A stretch of 6,838 bases of DNA, from NCBI GenBank assembly GCA_027031145.1, contig JALVEG010000604.1:1-6838 (forward strand), written 5' to 3'. The position numbers and the translations under genes were made by a program. Below are positions 5,336 through 6,838 of the stretch, one piece after another; positions within the stretch are counted from its first letter, which is position 1, and every line of letters starts with the position of its first letter. The notes beneath the pieces are model-generated. The model did not search any database and had not been told where the DNA came from. It saw nothing but the letters and a program-made list of their open reading frames with translations. Origin of the DNA: Saprospiraceae bacterium (GTDB lineage: Bacteria; Bacteroidota; Bacteroidia; Chitinophagales; Saprospiraceae).

Positions 5336-6838
5336 TCACTGTCTGTTGACTCCAGGATACATTCTTTGATTATCATTGTCAAAAACCGAAGCACAATGAG
5401 TGAGAGTATTATGTTTTCTTGCATCATAAATATCTACTTTGGATATTGTTTCCATCACCCCGTGCATTAGATCAAATTCTTTTTTATCCATATTCAATGC
5501 ATAAAAATATGTCTGGGTAAATTTTATTTGATCTTCAAGGGATAATACTTGTATCTGAGGGTGTTTTGGTGAAAATCTGTATGCATTCTCGCCATTAACA
5601 ACATACATACCAAGACCGAAAGCTATGACTGCAAAACCATCATCCGGTTTCATATCGGCAAAAGGATAGAAATTGTATGATTGAGCTACACCGCTAACAT
5701 GAGGGTACCAAAGATTATCATATTGATTACCAACCAGTTCCTGAATTACTATCGCCATTTTTTCTTCGCCCATTCGTTGGTCCAGTGCTTTTGCATAATT
5801 GATTGATTTTTCAGAAAAAACCGATGCAAAAACCAGTTTGATTGCCTGTGACAATTGTTTTAGCCTTATTTTTTTATTTGCATGGTTGTTTGGTATCACA
5901 TAAGTTTCAAATATTCCTGCAAATGGCTGTGAAATACTATCCTCAAATGAACCGGAAGATCGTACTGCCAATGGTTTAGTGAAGCAATCAAGCAATTTTT
6001 TTAATCTGTCGGTAAGTTTCCTGCTTAGTCTGGCTTTTAAAAACTTATGTTTTATTTTTTCGTATGAAGGAATATGGTTATTGTTGAGTTTTAAGTCGAT
6101 TTTAGCAATAAATTCTTCATATTCATGAACACCAATAACAGCTGTTTTCGGTAATTTTATTGAAATATCCTCAAACTTTTTCTCTATCTTGAATTGATAA
6201 AACAGCGAGTTTGCAAATGTTAATCCTCTTCCTTTTCCTCCAAATGCTCCGCCGCGCAAAGATACAATATTTCCATCAATTACGCATTCCAGTTCATCAA
6301 TGCCAATAAGGTTTCCATGAGGTTTCTCATCTCTGTATTGTTTAATAGTTTCCAGTAAAAATTCTCTTATTTCAGATGCAGTTTCAAAATCATGAGCTTT
6401 TTTTGGCATTAATACTTTAGCCAGTTGAATTTCACTTCTGGCCATAAGCCATTGAGAAAAATTATCTTTTGCTGCATGATACATAATGGTTTCGTCCGGA
6501 ATAGTTTGTATGATTTTTTCAAATTCTTTTATTGTTCTTGCTTTTAATATTTTAGCACCTTCTTTATTTCTAAAAATAAAATCTCCGAAATTTAAATCCT
6601 GGATAACTTTTGTTTTAAGTTCTTTTAAAAGGAATTCCGAACTCTTATCAATAAATTTAGCTTTTAAGGCATTTGCTTTTTCTTTAGCTTCTTTTTCCGA
6701 TGACATTACAATTACCGGTAAATCAGGTTTTTGTTTTTTAATTTCTTTTATTAATTCAAATCCGGCATGCTTATGAAACCGGTTATTTCGTTTAAATCTT
6801 ACATCTGTCAAAAGGCAATATAAATAATCTTTATATTC
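5336..6838 (-). CDS. 5' part of the fusion: receiver domain and PEP/pyruvate-binding ATP-grasp domain (start beyond window)
   Basis: 500 sense codons run from the right edge to TGA. A TTG at 6811 could be taken as a start, but the preceding nine codons stay in frame and complete a receiver strand (DYLYCLLTD), so the gene begins outside the window. Numbered from the edge: the receiver half (1-75) has the candidate phospho-acceptor D12, the conserved Ser pair S46-S47 after VIVM, and K65 in FIDKSS. A helical linker (about 85-190) follows. The PPDK_N ATP-grasp part has GGAFGGKGRGL (196-206), PLAVRSSGSFEDS (289-301), FAGIFETYV (306-314), VIQELVG (364-370) and VSGVAQSYNFYP (381-392). In PEP synthase the Gly-rich loop and the RSS segment contact ATP. 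The architecture suggests a phospho-signal-controlled phosphotransferase, but the reaction is not established. Related proteins are often labelled phosphoenolpyruvate synthase, which overstates what is known. Confidence 0.85.
   Translation of the reverse strand, partial: EYKDYLYCLLTDVRFKRNNRFHKHAGFELIKEIKKQKPDLPVIVMSSEKEAKEKANALKAKFIDKSSEFLLKELKTKVIQDLNFGDFIFRNKEGAKILKARTIKEFEKIIQTIPDETIMYHAAKDNFSQWLMARSEIQLAKVLMPKKAHDFETASEIREFLLETIKQYRDEKPHGNLIGIDELECVIDGNIVSLRGGAFGGKGRGLTFANSLFYQFKIEKKFEDISIKLPKTAVIGVHEYEEFIAKIDLKLNNNHIPSYEKIKHKFLKARLSRKLTDRLKKLLDCFTKPLAVRSSGSFEDSISQPFAGIFETYVIPNNHANKKIRLKQLSQAIKLVFASVFSEKSINYAKALDQRMGEEKMAIVIQELVGNQYDNLWYPHVSGVAQSYNFYPFADMKPDDGFAVIAFGLGMYVVNGENAYRFSPKHPQIQVLSLEDQIKFTQTYFYALNMDKKEFDLMHGVMETISKVDIYDARKHNTLTHCASVFDNDNQRMYPGVNRQ

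Larger units (their letters stand above)
4598..6838 (-). pseudogene. Receiver/PEP-pyruvate-binding fusion gene interrupted by an in-frame TGA (5' end beyond window)
   Basis: The two reading frames 6838-5336 and 5335-4598 are the same frame, separated only by TGA at 5338-5336. Read through, they give 746 codons before TAG at 4600-4598, plus an unseen 5' part. The text before the TGA (MYPGVNRQ) and after it (PIVVDFASIL) joins naturally into the stretch that links the two halves of the ATP-grasp domain in this family. Nothing is missing or duplicated, so a single substitution explains the break, for example CGA or GGA changed to TGA. The short product would lack the end of the nucleotide-binding domain and the whole C-terminal domain. 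It could be a real nonsense mutation, a sequencing or assembly error, or, least likely, recoding. The interruption is seen directly; the loss of function is inferred. Confidence 0.75.

Noticed and set aside
5336..5338. TGA read as selenocysteine
   Set aside because: I know of no Cys or Sec at this place in the family. The only downstream foldback I see (GCAAGT with ACTTGC) has a loop of over 20 bases and is not a convincing SECIS element.
6809..6811. TTG as the true start of the receiver/PEP-binding gene
   Set aside because: The frame stays open to the right edge, and the upstream codons complete a receiver beta strand ending in the acceptor Asp, so the real start is outside the window.
3118..6838. 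Alternative genetic code in which TGA encodes an amino acid such as Gly
   Set aside because: The other long genes have no in-frame TGA, and Gly and Trp are encoded by GGN and TGG throughout. TGA also ends the MDR gene at the expected family length. This is not absolute proof, because reading through that TGA would add only four codons before a TAA.

Overview
The window is AT-rich (about one third G+C by eye), and every convincing gene lies on the minus strand. The gene set suggests a member of the Bacteroidota, probably Bacteroidales-like. It comprises an NhaA antiporter, an HI0933/BaiN-type flavoprotein, a zinc-free MDR oxidoreductase, and a receiver-domain/PEP-pyruvate-binding fusion of a kind typical of that phylum. 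A-rich leaders without clear Shine-Dalgarno sequences, and long non-coding stretches filled with CCAAAC-type repeats and short GC-rich palindromes, fit the same assignment. This assignment is an inference from gene content; no rRNA or other marker gene is present.

Read in the direction of transcription (high to low coordinates), the window opens inside a large gene (6838 to 4598). It encodes a receiver domain, a PEP/pyruvate-binding ATP-grasp (PPDK_N) domain and a conserved C-terminal domain. It is cut by the window edge at its 5' end and interrupted by a single in-frame TGA at 5336-5338. Translation continues in the same frame, with family-like sequence on both sides, so this is one gene with a premature stop.

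Next comes a 508-base intergenic region (4597-4090). It holds two diverged copies of a CCAAAC-rich repeat, a 26-base imperfect palindrome, a C5GCCAGCG5 hairpin and a locally GC-rich stretch with a 38-codon open frame of uncertain status.

The rest is a tight minus-strand cluster, probably one transcript. It starts with a zinc-free MDR quinone-oxidoreductase-like gene (4089-3118), whose stop overlaps the start of the HI0933/BaiN-like flavoprotein gene (3121-1895) by ATGA. A six-helix membrane protein of unknown function follows (1864-1190). Its end overlaps a 61-codon frame (1212-1027) that holds a thioredoxin active site, WCAPC, but stops before the rest of the fold. Finally nhaA (from 1014) runs off the left edge. 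The cluster mixes redox enzymes, a membrane protein and a sodium/proton antiporter, and no single pathway links them clearly.

I found no convincing new system. The points most worth checking are the in-frame TGA in the receiver/PEP-binding fusion, the truncated thioredoxin frame next to nhaA, and the structured repeat-rich intergenic region.
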